This document shows positions 1-8,499 of a DNA stretch of 25,979 nt, in pieces. The notes below the pieces were generated by a model. It did no database searches. It was not told where the DNA came from and saw only the letters and a list, made by a program, of their open reading frames with translations. Numbering within the stretch: the stretch's first letter is position 1; every line of letters begins with the position of its first letter. Source of the DNA: JAAERC01 sp032123495 (lineage in GTDB: Bacteria; Zixibacteria; MSB-5A5; GN15; PGXB01); NCBI GenBank assembly GCA_032123495.1, contig JAQBFG010000148.1, positions 1-25,979 on the forward strand, given 5' to 3'. A program made the position numbers and the translations under genes.

Positions 1-1123
1 CGTGCGCGATGGCATTTTTAAGCGCCTCTATCGCACCCTCGATTTTATTATTCGCCTCAAGAATTTCGGCTAAAGTAGTGTACACTCGCGCGCGATACTT
101 ACCCGGCTGTACTTCCGGTAACGTCTTGCGGGCAAACATCTCGGCTTCATCAAGATTGATTTTCCGTATCAAACACCATTTGGCAAACATGTAATAGGCA
201 TCACGATTATCCTGCCAGCCGAGAGCCATTGTCCTCTTTTTAATACCAATTGCTTTCTGAACATCCTTTTCAATATACAAAGCATAATCAGCCTGCAGAT
301 CAATATTGGCCGCTTGAATCTGCTTATTTTTGGATAGCGCAGAATTATCTATACCAGCTTTGAGATACTTTTTCAGCTTATCTATTTGATCAGCCTTAAC
401 CGCCAATCGGGTCATTAGACGGGCCACATCAACAATATTTTTTGTATCCTTTTTTTCCGCATTTAATACGGCATCGGCCGCCGGGATAACCTCATCAAAT
501 TCAAGCTCATCTTTCCAAACCGCGTTGGCGATATTTTCAAATATTTTATAGGAGTAATCAAATCCGCTCCCTTTGCCAAGCTCCAGCGATTTCCGGTAAT
601 ATTCCACCGCCTTCAAATTTTCTCTGGTACCTGAATAATAACCGGCTATAAAAAGCGCATCTTCAAAAGTTGCTTTTGTTTTGAATCTTTCCAGGCGCTC
701 CTCGACTGTAGTCAGATCCGTCAGGGCATTATTCAGCGTATTAACCAATACTTGCGCCCCACCGGTATAACCGATCCAGCGCCTGATCGTTTGGCCGGAA
801 CTATTTGCCAGAATAAAAACCGGATAAGTTGTCCCAACCTTATAACTCTCCGAAAGAAACTCTCCCTCACCTTCGTTAACATTAAGAGGCAGGTGCACCA
901 CTTTATTGAAGGCATCAATCAGAATTTGTTCCGTTTCCGCTTCACGAGCGGCTTTTTGACAAAACTCTCAGTCCTCGTGGACAAATTCAAGAAGAATTGG
1001 AATTCCCGATTTGGCCGATAATATTTTTGCCTGTTCAAAAGTTTCAACCTTTTCTCCAAAAACCAGACTTGAGGTCAAGGTGAATAGTGCAATAATAAGA
1101 ACAGATATTTTTTTCATATTCAT
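1..1123 (-). CDS. Putative selenoprotein: secreted thioredoxin-fold protein with UxxC active site, C-terminus cut by window edge
   Basis: Reading from the ATG at 1123 gives 374 codons, open to the window edge except for one TGA at codon 52 (968-970). Residues 1-23 form a signal peptide (MKK followed by a hydrophobic stretch ending SLVFG), so the protein should act outside the cytoplasm. Residues about 24-140 look like a thioredoxin fold: a strand ILLEFVHED, then TGA-E-F-C, a helix, and a later TTYPVFIL segment carrying the expected cis-proline. The TGA occupies the first cysteine position of CxxC, so selenocysteine is the natural reading (U52, C55). Residues about 150-374 are helical and TPR-like (for example AVEYYRKSLELG). 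The start at 1123 has GGGA 8 bases upstream; ATG 1117 is an alternative. In known families such proteins are periplasmic thiol-disulfide oxidoreductases; the substrate is unknown. The alternative is a Cys-to-stop mutation or sequencing error. Confidence 0.75.
922..967 (-). promoter_or_regulatory. Candidate bacterial SECIS element directly after the TGA
   Basis: Numbering bases from the one after TGA, an upper stem CCGCT/AGCGG (5 perfect pairs, 937-951) closes a 5-base loop CGTGA that starts at +22 and carries G then U in its second and third positions. A lower stem pairs GAGTTT.GT at +1 to +9 with ACAAATTC at +39 to +46, with one bulged U and one G-U pair. Distance to the loop, loop size and the GU in the loop fit the published bacterial SECIS consensus. 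Pairing was judged by eye; no folding energy was computed. Confidence 0.55.
968..970 (-). other. In-frame TGA, proposed selenocysteine codon
   Basis: This TGA is codon 52 of the thioredoxin-fold gene. Upstream and downstream are one frame, and 322 further codons stay open after it. It replaces the N-terminal cysteine of a CxxC motif, the commonest place for selenocysteine in thioredoxin-fold selenoproteins. Confidence 0.72.
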
Positions 1124-1160
1124 TATAAATGTCCCGTCTAAAATACTAATTCATTCCTTT

Positions 1161-1189
1161 ATTATACAAAAGTTGGCATCTTGGGAAAA
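1161..1189 (-). promoter_or_regulatory. Possible promoter for the thioredoxin-fold gene
   Basis: A perfect TATAAT (1161-1166 on the minus strand) lies 37 bases upstream of the ATG at 1123. The -35 position at 17-base spacing reads TTTTCC, a poor match, so support rests mainly on the -10 box. It lies in the 191-base divergent region shared with the CBS gene. Confidence 0.35.
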
Positions 1190-1235
1190 GTATATTTTTC
1201 AAAAATAATAAAATCAATTCGGCTCGATCTCAGCC

Positions 1236-1264
1236 TTGATAAAATATAAAATATTAGCTATATT
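1236..1264 (+). promoter_or_regulatory. Probable sigma70-type promoter of the CBS-domain gene
   Basis: TTGATA (1236-1241) and TATATT (1259-1264) are separated by exactly 17 bases and lie 50 bases before the start codon of the only plus-strand gene. Confidence 0.5.
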
Positions 1265-1314
1265 AGACTTGGCTGTAAGGTATAAATAAATAAAAATTAA
1301 AAGGAGTTAGAAAT

Positions 1315-1773
1315 ATGTTAGTAAAAACTTTACTTGAAGACAAGCCACACGATCTAATTACGGTAGTTCCAGAAACAACACTTGACGAAGCAATGGAAAT
1401 AATGCTTGGGAAAAATATCGGCTCTTTATTGGTTTTGGATAGTGAAAATAAACTCAATGGAATCCTCAGCGACAGAGATATTTTCAAAACTGTTCATAAA
1501 ACCAAAGGCGATTTTCACTCGCTTAAGGTCAAAGATATCATGACTGTTGCCGTGATTTCCGGAAAATTGACCGATGAGGTTTCAAATATTGCCTGGGTGA
1601 TGCAAAAAAACTATATTCGTCATATTCCAATAGTGGAAGATAATAAAGTCGTCGGCCTGATTTCGCAGCGTGATATTCTTAAGTACGAGATTGAAAGACA
1701 TGAGCTGGATAATCGCTATCTCCAGCAGCATCTGGACGGAGTTCATACCCGCGATCGCTCCGCTGATTTATAG
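1315..1773 (+). CDS. CBS-domain pair protein
   Basis: This 152-residue soluble protein consists almost wholly of two CBS domains in tandem, about residues 10-65 and 75-132. Each ends in the characteristic pattern: LNGILSDRDIFK and VVGLISQRDILK. A Bateman module of this kind usually binds adenine nucleotides (AMP, ATP or S-adenosylmethionine) and acts as an energy or redox sensor on a partner. No catalytic domain is attached, so the partner cannot be named. The ATG is preceded by AAGGAGTT at good spacing and a recognisable promoter. It is transcribed divergently from the selenoprotein gene and converges on the inositol-phosphatase gene; no terminator hairpin is visible in the 31 bases between the convergent genes. 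Confidence 0.9.
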   Translation: MLVKTLLEDKPHDLITVVPETTLDEAMEIMLGKNIGSLLVLDSENKLNGILSDRDIFKTVHKTKGDFHSLKVKDIMTVAVISGKLTDEVSNIAWVMQKNYIRHIPIVEDNKVVGLISQRDILKYEIERHELDNRYLQQHLDGVHTRDRSADL

Positions 1774-1804
1774 GATTATTTTACTTTTTAGGGAAATTTA
1801 GATT

Positions 1805-2593
1805 TTACTTGGTCAGAACTTTTATCATCTGACTGTGGATTTTGCGGTTGCTACCAAGAATATAATCATCATAGATAGAATATTTTTTGCCCTCGAAATT
1901 GGTGATTTTCCCGCCAGATTCTTCTACTATAATTTTGCCCGCTGCCGTATCCCACGGATATAATTTCTGTTCCCAGAAACCGTCAAATCGTCCGCAGGCG
2001 AGATAACATAAATCAAGCGCCGCCGAACCGGCTCGCCTGACTCCTCGTGCCGACCGTGCAAAACGATTAAAGAAATCAAGATTATTATTTTCAGATACTG
2101 CGATATCATACGGAAACCCGGTCGCGAGAAGAGCTTTGTCCAATCCTTTCTGTAATGAGACCGCAAGTCTTTTTCTATTTAAAAATGCTCCGCCACCTTT
2201 TCGGGCGGAAAACAGTTCATCGCGTAAAGGATCATACACGACCCCGACAATTATTTCTCCATTATATTCCAGCGCAATAGAGACCGCCCAAAAAGGAAAA
2301 CCATGCGCATAGTTGGTAGTTCCATCAAGGGGATCAATCACCCATCTGAAAAGCGAATCTTTTTCAACCGACCTCTCTTCTTCGGTAAGAATTGAATGCC
2401 CGGGAAAATTGGATGCAATAGCATTAACAATCAATTTTTCCGAAGCCAGATCAGCTTCAGTGACAAGATTAACGATTCCTTTAAATGAAATTTTGTTTTT
2501 CCGCCCCACTCTTTTTAGCAAAAGAGCACCGGCCTCAACAGCCGTTTTCCGCGCAAAGGCAAGAAATATTTTTAGTTTATAATCAGAGACCAT
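1805..2593 (-). CDS. suhB: Inositol-1-monophosphatase family protein (SuhB-like)
   Basis: The 262-residue protein has the full set of metal-binding motifs of the Mg-dependent, lithium-sensitive phosphatase family: VTEADLASE near residue 44, TEEE near 70, the signature WVIDPLDGTTNYAHG at about 84-98, and YPWDTAAGKIIVEESGG near 213. Family members hydrolyse myo-inositol phosphates, and some act on other sugar phosphates or on 3'-phosphoadenosine phosphates; SuhB also has an rRNA-transcription role in Enterobacteria. Which applies here cannot be told. It starts 2 bases after the stop of the upstream ABC transporter gene, so it is probably cotranscribed, though a functional link with export is not obvious. 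The symbol is by family resemblance. Confidence 0.88.
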   Translation of the reverse strand: MVSDYKLKIFLAFARKTAVEAGALLLKRVGRKNKISFKGIVNLVTEADLASEKLIVNAIASNFPGHSILTEEERSVEKDSLFRWVIDPLDGTTNYAHGFPFWAVSIALEYNGEIIVGVVYDPLRDELFSARKGGGAFLNRKRLAVSLQKGLDKALLATGFPYDIAVSENNNLDFFNRFARSARGVRRAGSAALDLCYLACGRFDGFWEQKLYPWDTAAGKIIVEESGGKITNFEGKKYSIYDDYILGSNRKIHSQMIKVLTK

Positions 2594-2595
2594 CG

Positions 2596-4389
2596 CTATA
2601 CCGCCTTTTTAATTTTATCCAGACCAAATTGCATCTGATAGAGACGATAATAAATTCCCTTTTTCTCCAATAATTCCTTATGGCGGCCGATCTCTCTTAT
2701 TTCACCATGGTGCAGGACAATAATTTTATCAGCTTTTTCAATTGTTGACAGCCGATGTGCAATAATAATAGCGGTCCGGTTTTCCAACAGATTATCGAGG
2801 GCAGATTGTATCATCCGCTCGGTGGCGGTATCAACCGAGCTGGTTGCCTCATCGAGAACAAGAATATTGGGATCAAACGCAAGTGCTCTGGCAAAAGAAA
2901 GAAGCTGTTTCTGACCGGTCGATAAAGTCGCACCGCGTTCTTTGACCTCAGCTTGAAGACCGCCCTCGGCCTCCATAATATAATCGTGCAGATTTACGCG
3001 GCGGAGCGCCTCTTTGATTTTTTCATCGGAGATGTTTTCTTCGCCCAGTCTGATATTCCCGGCGTAATCTCCAGAAAAAATAAAGACATCCTGCATCACC
3101 AGACCCATTTGACGTCGTAGGACTTCAGTCGGGATATCTCTGGTATCAACGCCGTCAAGTTTTATAGAGCCTTTTTGATAATCATAAAATCTAAACAGGA
3201 GCGATATCAGCGATGTTTTCCCGGCACCGGTGGCACCAACAATCGCAACTTTTTCTCCCGGTTTGACGCTGAATGAGACATCTTTTAATACATAATCTTC
3301 TTTGTTGTAGGCAAACCAGACATTTTCAAAATCAATCGCGCCGGAAAACTTATTAGATTTATCGGTTACGTTTTTTTGACTCATTTCAGGTTCGGTATCA
3401 AGCAGCTTGAATATCCTCTCCGATGAAGCCATCGATGATTGCAGAATATTATATTTTTCGGCCAGATCCCTGATAGGAAAATAAAATCTTTGCACCAACT
3501 GAATAAAAGCGACCAGTTCGCCAAATGTCAAAGCGGTGATAACAATTTGATAACTTCCATAGTACAATAACACCGCCAGTGACACGGCGCTGATAATTTC
3601 AACCACCGGGAAAAAGGTGGCATGATAATATACTGAGCGAAAATGAGCCGAGCGCAAATCGGCGTTAATCGGCGAGAAGTTTTCAAAAATCGCCTTTTCT
3701 CTGGTAAACAGTTGAATAATCGAGATCCCGGTTACATGTTCCTGAGTAAAGGCATTAAGACGCGCCAACCGGGCGCGGACATCGCGATAAGCCTGACGTG
3801 CCTTTTTTCTAAATATTGCCGTAGCAATAACCAAAAATGGCAAAACGGCAAAAGTCATCAGCGCCAACTGCCAGTTATAATAAAGCAATGCAATAACAAT
3901 CCCAATCAGCGTTATAACATCTCCAAAAATCGCCACCAGTCCGGAAGAAAACATCTCGTTTAAAACATTAACATCATTGGTGACTCTGGTCACCAAACGG
4001 CCAACCGGATTTTTATCAAAAAACTGCATGTGAAGTCTTTGAAGATGAGAAAATATTTCCATCCTGATATCATACTGCACCTTCTGGCCGATAAGCATGG
4101 TGATATAAAGTTGCACATAAGATAGAATAAATGATGCAATCAGAATCCCGCCATAAACAAGTGTTATCTCTCCCAGCCCGCTTATCTGTTTGGTCAAAAG
4201 ATAATCATCGATCCCGATCTGGATCATAACCGGAAGCAAAAGCTGCAATGCCGAACCGCCAATTAACAGGATGGTGGCAAAAATCAGCCCGGTCCGGTAT
4301 GGCTTTGCATATTTTAAAAGCCGCTTCATCAGACCGGCATCGTATGCTTTGCCTAATGCTTCTTCTTCATGGTAGTTTTCGGCTGCCAC
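2596..4389 (-). CDS. ABC exporter half-transporter, consensus-ATPase subunit
   Basis: 597 residues: an N-terminal six-helix exporter domain (about 30-320) and a C-terminal nucleotide-binding domain (about 350-590). Visible motifs are Walker A GATGAGKT (385-392), Q-loop Q433, a variant signature LSTGQ (489-493), Walker B ILVLDE with catalytic E514, and the H-loop H545. It begins with GTG two bases after the stop of the neighbouring transporter gene, with AAGGA upstream. Together the two proteins match the heterodimeric exporter class (MdlAB, LmrCD, TM287/288), in which one subunit keeps the catalytic glutamate. Substrates in that class are lipids, drugs or peptides; here it is unknown. Confidence 0.92.
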   Translation of the reverse strand: MAAENYHEEEALGKAYDAGLMKRLLKYAKPYRTGLIFATILLIGGSALQLLLPVMIQIGIDDYLLTKQISGLGEITLVYGGILIASFILSYVQLYITMLIGQKVQYDIRMEIFSHLQRLHMQFFDKNPVGRLVTRVTNDVNVLNEMFSSGLVAIFGDVITLIGIVIALLYYNWQLALMTFAVLPFLVIATAIFRKKARQAYRDVRARLARLNAFTQEHVTGISIIQLFTREKAIFENFSPINADLRSAHFRSVYYHATFFPVVEIISAVSLAVLLYYGSYQIVITALTFGELVAFIQLVQRFYFPIRDLAEKYNILQSSMASSERIFKLLDTEPEMSQKNVTDKSNKFSGAIDFENVWFAYNKEDYVLKDVSFSVKPGEKVAIVGATGAGKTSLISLLFRFYDYQKGSIKLDGVDTRDIPTEVLRRQMGLVMQDVFIFSGDYAGNIRLGEENISDEKIKEALRRVNLHDYIMEAEGGLQAEVKERGATLSTGQKQLLSFARALAFDPNILVLDEATSSVDTATERMIQSALDNLLENRTAIIIAHRLSTIEKADKIIVLHHGEIREIGRHKELLEKKGIYYRLYQMQFGLDKIKKAV

Positions 4390-4391
4390 AA

Positions 4392-6158
4392 TTACATCCT
4401 TTTCAATTCTTCTTCAATCAGCTGAGCCCGGTACAACGTATCGTACCTTCCGGCCAAAGCGATCAATTCCTCATGGGTCCCTTGCTCAACAATCGCGCCC
4501 TTTTCCAGATAAATAATATTATCGGAATCTTTGACCGCCGAAATCCGATGCGAAATAACTATCGCTGTTCTCTTTTGTAATTCGTCTTTTAATTGCAAAT
4601 TAATCAGATGTTCGGTCTCGGTATCAACAGCGCTGGTGGCATCATCGAGAATAATTATCTTCGGATCGGCGACTATTGCCCGGGCGATCGCAACCCGCTG
4701 TTTTTGTCCGCCGGATAACGTGATCCCCCGTTCGCCCAAAACCGTTTCATATCCGTTGGGAAAATCATTTATTTCATTATCTATAACCGCCGCCCTCGCC
4801 GCATTTGTCACTAACTGAGCCGAGTTGGAATCAGTCTGATCAGAGTGAAAAAGTATATTTTGGGATATTGTATCAGAAAAAAGGAACGGCTCCTGCGGAA
4901 CAAATCCTATCTGATCGCGCAGGATCTTTAAATCCCAGTCATTAATATCAACACCATCAATAAAAATGCTCTCTCTGGGAACCGGAAATTGCCGGGCCAA
5001 AAGTGAAACAAGGGTAGTTTTGCCGGAGGCGGTCGGACCGATTATACCAAGAGTTTTACCGGCTTGAATACTTAGATTTATATTGTTAAGTATTTTTGTA
5101 CCATTATAAGAGAAATTAAGATCTCGAAACTCAATTGCTTCGGTAAACTTCTTATCGTTAGTACTATCGGGCGATGAAAACACTGTCGGTTCGGTGTCCA
5201 TTATATTATTAATCCGATCAAGCGAGACGATACCCCGCTGATACAATGAAACCACCCAGCCCATCGCCACCATTGGCCAGACCAGCATCGTCAGGTAAAC
5301 AAAAAATGCAACCAGAGTTCCAAGACTAATTGAGTCGGAGATAACTTCCCTGCCGCCAAAATACAAAACTGCCATATTAACTGTCCCGGCCAACATCGTT
5401 AGAAGCGGAAACATAACTCCAAACACTTTGATCATACTGACATTAAGCTCGATATATTTCTTATTATGTTTGGCAAAATTTTTGATCTCAGCTTCTTCCT
5501 GATGATAAGCACGGATTACTCTGACCCCTGACAGGTTTTCCTGAACCCGTGAGGTTAAGACGGAGAAATATTCCTGGATTTTCATATAACGCTTATGCAC
5601 CGCACCACCCAGACGATTAACCAATATGGATAATATTGGAAGAGGCAAAAGTGAATAAAGCGTCAGTTTTGGAGATAAATATAACATAAACGATATAGCT
5701 ATTATTGTACTAACAATAGCATTCCCGATATGCATTATTCCGGGGCCGATCATCATCCGCACTGCTTCGACATCATTGGTCGCTCGTGCCATAATATCGC
5801 CGGTTCGATTATTATTATAAAAGGTCGGATCAAGTTTTAATAGATGAGCAAAAAAGTCGTTACGAAGATCAAACTCCAGTTTTCGTGACATCCAAATAAT
5901 AGTTCGCCGCATAAGAAATCTGAAAAACCCGGAAATAACTGCAAATAGAACTATCAAAAGAGCATATTTTAAAATTGCCGACGGTTCGGCACCGTTTTCA
6001 AGTTTGTCAAAGGCGATTTTTAGAATATACGGATTAATCAGAATTAAAAGATTTGCCCCCACAACTGACAAAGCTCCCAGTATCAGGTATCCCCGATACT
6101 GTCTCATATATTTGCGGATTCTTATGAATCTAATTTTATTTTTTATTCCATTCTTCAT
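4392..6158 (-). CDS. ABC exporter half-transporter, degenerate-site subunit
   Basis: 588 residues with six membrane helices (about 20-310) followed by a nucleotide-binding domain. Walker A is GPTASGKT (374-381), Q-loop Q422, signature LSGGQ (481-485), and H-loop H537. Walker B reads IIILDD, so the catalytic glutamate is replaced by D506. This substitution, together with the LSTGQ signature in the partner encoded immediately downstream, places both deviations in the same composite ATP site, as established for asymmetric heterodimeric exporters. The ATG at 6158 has no good ribosome-binding site. No promoter was recognised in the 57 bases upstream, so the gene may be read through from the gene before it. 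Confidence 0.92.
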   Translation of the reverse strand: MKNGIKNKIRFIRIRKYMRQYRGYLILGALSVVGANLLILINPYILKIAFDKLENGAEPSAILKYALLIVLFAVISGFFRFLMRRTIIWMSRKLEFDLRNDFFAHLLKLDPTFYNNNRTGDIMARATNDVEAVRMMIGPGIMHIGNAIVSTIIAISFMLYLSPKLTLYSLLPLPILSILVNRLGGAVHKRYMKIQEYFSVLTSRVQENLSGVRVIRAYHQEEAEIKNFAKHNKKYIELNVSMIKVFGVMFPLLTMLAGTVNMAVLYFGGREVISDSISLGTLVAFFVYLTMLVWPMVAMGWVVSLYQRGIVSLDRINNIMDTEPTVFSSPDSTNDKKFTEAIEFRDLNFSYNGTKILNNINLSIQAGKTLGIIGPTASGKTTLVSLLARQFPVPRESIFIDGVDINDWDLKILRDQIGFVPQEPFLFSDTISQNILFHSDQTDSNSAQLVTNAARAAVIDNEINDFPNGYETVLGERGITLSGGQKQRVAIARAIVADPKIIILDDATSAVDTETEHLINLQLKDELQKRTAIVISHRISAVKDSDNIIYLEKGAIVEQGTHEELIALAGRYDTLYRAQLIEEELKRM

Positions 6159-6215
6159 ACTACAGCATCATACGGATGTAATCGCAAAATAGCTGAATGA
6201 ATAGGAAAAGTAAAT

Positions 6216-8414
6216 CTATTTACCGGAATAATTTATCAAACCGGTAAATAATGTGAGAGCGACCAGATCGAGATTTTGGAACATCTCCAGAAGCGGCAAA
6301 CCGCAATAAATAAGTTTTCCTTTTTTGAATTTCGATTCGGTCAGCATTGAGACATTATCATCAAGCAGAACAATCGCTTCCGATGGTGACACCAGAGCCG
6401 GATACGATTTATATTGACTATTGACATATTCCAAAAATTTCGACGGTTTCGTTCTCTTAAAAACAGGATGAGATTCATTGGTTACCGTTAATTCAAAACC
6501 GGGCAATAATCTCTCATTCGATAAAATCGAAACCGGTAAGAGATCGGCCGGCCAGTCTCGGGGTTGACCAAAAACCAAAATAGTCCCGCCATACTCCATA
6601 AATTTTTTCAATTTCCCCTGAACCGCCGCCAAAACCGGATAATTTTGGTAACAGCCGGTTCCCAGCGCGATAATATCAAATTGATCAAGTTCTCTGGTTT
6701 CGAGATAACGATTACTGATCGTTCTATAATTGGCGCCGGTATTGACAAGAATATCTTCCAGTAAACCATCCGGTCCGGATAAAAGCGCGATTTTTGCATT
6801 TTCGTTGAAATCGGTATCGGCTCGACTGATAAAGGCGGTGTCGGAAGCAATAATATATTTATCTTCAATAAGATTAACAATCAGCGGTTTTTTACCGGCG
6901 GTCAGCGCTTTGGTGGCAACCAGCGGAATTGAAATATCAAATGATCGAATACCAACCGGCATCGTAATCGTTTTTTGGTATGCACCGGCCATCGTTCCTT
7001 TAGGAGCAATGACCTGAATATTGGCTGTTGTTGATTTAAACGATGGTTTTGTGATCACCGCTTTTAATTTTAACGGCTCTACCAATCTGACCAATTTTTC
7101 CTGCGAAAGCGGCTGGACTATTGAAAAATTAGGCACTAAAGATATTTTTAAAGGTGTCTCCAAATAGGCATCGGCAAAAGCCCGATACTCAATATTTCGC
7201 CCACGATACTTGATTGTCCCGGTAACAAGCATTGAATCAGGTTGAAAAGCGATCAACGATTCAATATCAGCATCAATGGTATGTTCCCGAACAAGCGTAC
7301 AAAATGGCATTACATCCTTTTGTTCCAGCGGCAGCTCATAAGAACTGCTGTTCCAATTAGGCTGTAATATTACTTTTCCCGCCATGATTTTGAGCGGTCC
7401 GTTATTATTGATCTCCTCGACAAGTTTTATTCTGGGTCCTTGCGGAGTATCTCGTAACATGCTTCGATATTCAAAATTAATCCCGGCCAGCTCAACTATT
7501 TTTGATGACACCGAGTTTAACAGATAAGAAATATATTTTGCAGCTATCGATAATGAATCAGATTCGATATCAGAATAATACTCCTGCTTCAGCCGAGACA
7601 ATGACTCCAGCGCATCAAAGATGCCGTTGATCTTCTCAAGACCGTCAAGATTTGCCGCGGCTGAAATATTATCCAAATATTCAGACATCGCCCTTTTCAT
7701 CGAGGCGGCAACCATGCTGTTTTCAATATATTTTTCGGCCAGTTTTCCAAGACGATTTGTTTCTATGCCTGATAGAATTGAGGCTTTATTGTTACCGGTA
7801 GTATTATCTTTTATCAAACTGTAGGTGGAATATATCTGTTCACGATCAAGCTCCTCAAGTGTTGAGGAGAATTCGCTCGCAAGTTCGTTGATCTGGTCAT
7901 AATGATCTTTCAAATAGAGATTGTTATTTATATAAACTCCACCCTCTCCACTTTCAACACCACGAAGAATTTTTTCAATATTAAAAACCTTACTATCAAT
8001 ATGGTTTTTGGCCAAAAGATAACGCTCAAATTCCTTAGAAACAGAGCGGTGAAGATCTCGACCAAAAATAACAACATCAGGCGGTCTCCAGCTGTTTAGA
8101 CTAACCAAAATGGATTCGAAATCAAACCCTGGATTCTCTTTGGCAATAAACTGATATGAAGAAATATTATATTCTTTTGAAGTTTGAATATTGCATAAAT
8201 TATCGTTTCCCGATTTCAAAGAAACAAGTTCTACTCGACAATCCTTCTCGGCAGAAAGATAATAAATCAATGGCCAATCGATAAAAGCAAGTTCGTCATA
8301 CAGATAAAGAATCTCTATATCTGTGGCGAGAGTCTGACAGGAGATTTTCGCAAGAAGCTGTCCCGACAAAATCAGGAAAAATATAAAAGCTGTAAAAACT
8401 ACTAATTTTCTCAT
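6216..8414 (-). CDS. Large secreted protein of unknown function
   Basis: I do not recognise a named family for this 732-residue protein. It starts with a signal peptide (MRKLVVFTAFIFFLILSGQLLA) and has no later membrane helix, so it should be periplasmic or secreted. Residues about 150-330 are mostly charged helices. Residues about 330-560 look beta-rich and include repeated strand patterns such as LKISLVPNFSIVQPL, like an immunoglobulin- or NEW3-type domain. The final part (about 565-730: FDIIALGTGCY, FMEYGGTILVFGQP, GKLIYCGLPLLEM) resembles the glutamine-amidotransferase-like fold seen at the C-terminus of some PIG-L or ThuA-type proteins, without an evident catalytic triad. It starts 32 bases past the etfB terminator, so its promoter must overlap that region or depend on read-through. 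Confidence 0.8.
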   Translation of the reverse strand: MRKLVVFTAFIFFLILSGQLLAKISCQTLATDIEILYLYDELAFIDWPLIYYLSAEKDCRVELVSLKSGNDNLCNIQTSKEYNISSYQFIAKENPGFDFESILVSLNSWRPPDVVIFGRDLHRSVSKEFERYLLAKNHIDSKVFNIEKILRGVESGEGGVYINNNLYLKDHYDQINELASEFSSTLEELDREQIYSTYSLIKDNTTGNNKASILSGIETNRLGKLAEKYIENSMVAASMKRAMSEYLDNISAAANLDGLEKINGIFDALESLSRLKQEYYSDIESDSLSIAAKYISYLLNSVSSKIVELAGINFEYRSMLRDTPQGPRIKLVEEINNNGPLKIMAGKVILQPNWNSSSYELPLEQKDVMPFCTLVREHTIDADIESLIAFQPDSMLVTGTIKYRGRNIEYRAFADAYLETPLKISLVPNFSIVQPLSQEKLVRLVEPLKLKAVITKPSFKSTTANIQVIAPKGTMAGAYQKTITMPVGIRSFDISIPLVATKALTAGKKPLIVNLIEDKYIIASDTAFISRADTDFNENAKIALLSGPDGLLEDILVNTGANYRTISNRYLETRELDQFDIIALGTGCYQNYPVLAAVQGKLKKFMEYGGTILVFGQPRDWPADLLPVSILSNERLLPGFELTVTNESHPVFKRTKPSKFLEYVNSQYKSYPALVSPSEAIVLLDDNVSMLTESKFKKGKLIYCGLPLLEMFQNLDLVALTLFTGLINYSGK

Positions 8415-8446
8415 TTTTCTATTTTCTTCAATTCGTTTACATCCAT

Positions 8447-8480
8447 AAAAAAAGCCGCCAATATAGTTATCGGCGGCTTT
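8447..8480 (-). terminator. Rho-independent terminator after etfB
   Basis: Read on the minus strand, AAAGCCGCC (8472-8480) pairs perfectly with GGCGGCTTT (8451-8459) over 9 bases around a 12-base loop, followed directly by a run of Ts. It begins 19 bases after the etfB stop codon. Confidence 0.9.
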
Positions 8481-8499
8481 GGAGAAAATCTGTATAGTT

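Noticed and set aside
733..918. 61-codon minus-strand frame in the left kilobase
   Set aside because: It is out of frame with the thioredoxin-fold gene, which explains the region far better.
8412..8446. Eleven-codon leader frame (MDVNELKKIEK) whose stop overlaps the ATG at 8414
   Set aside because: There is no ribosome-binding site, as it starts in the T-run of the terminator; too short to support.
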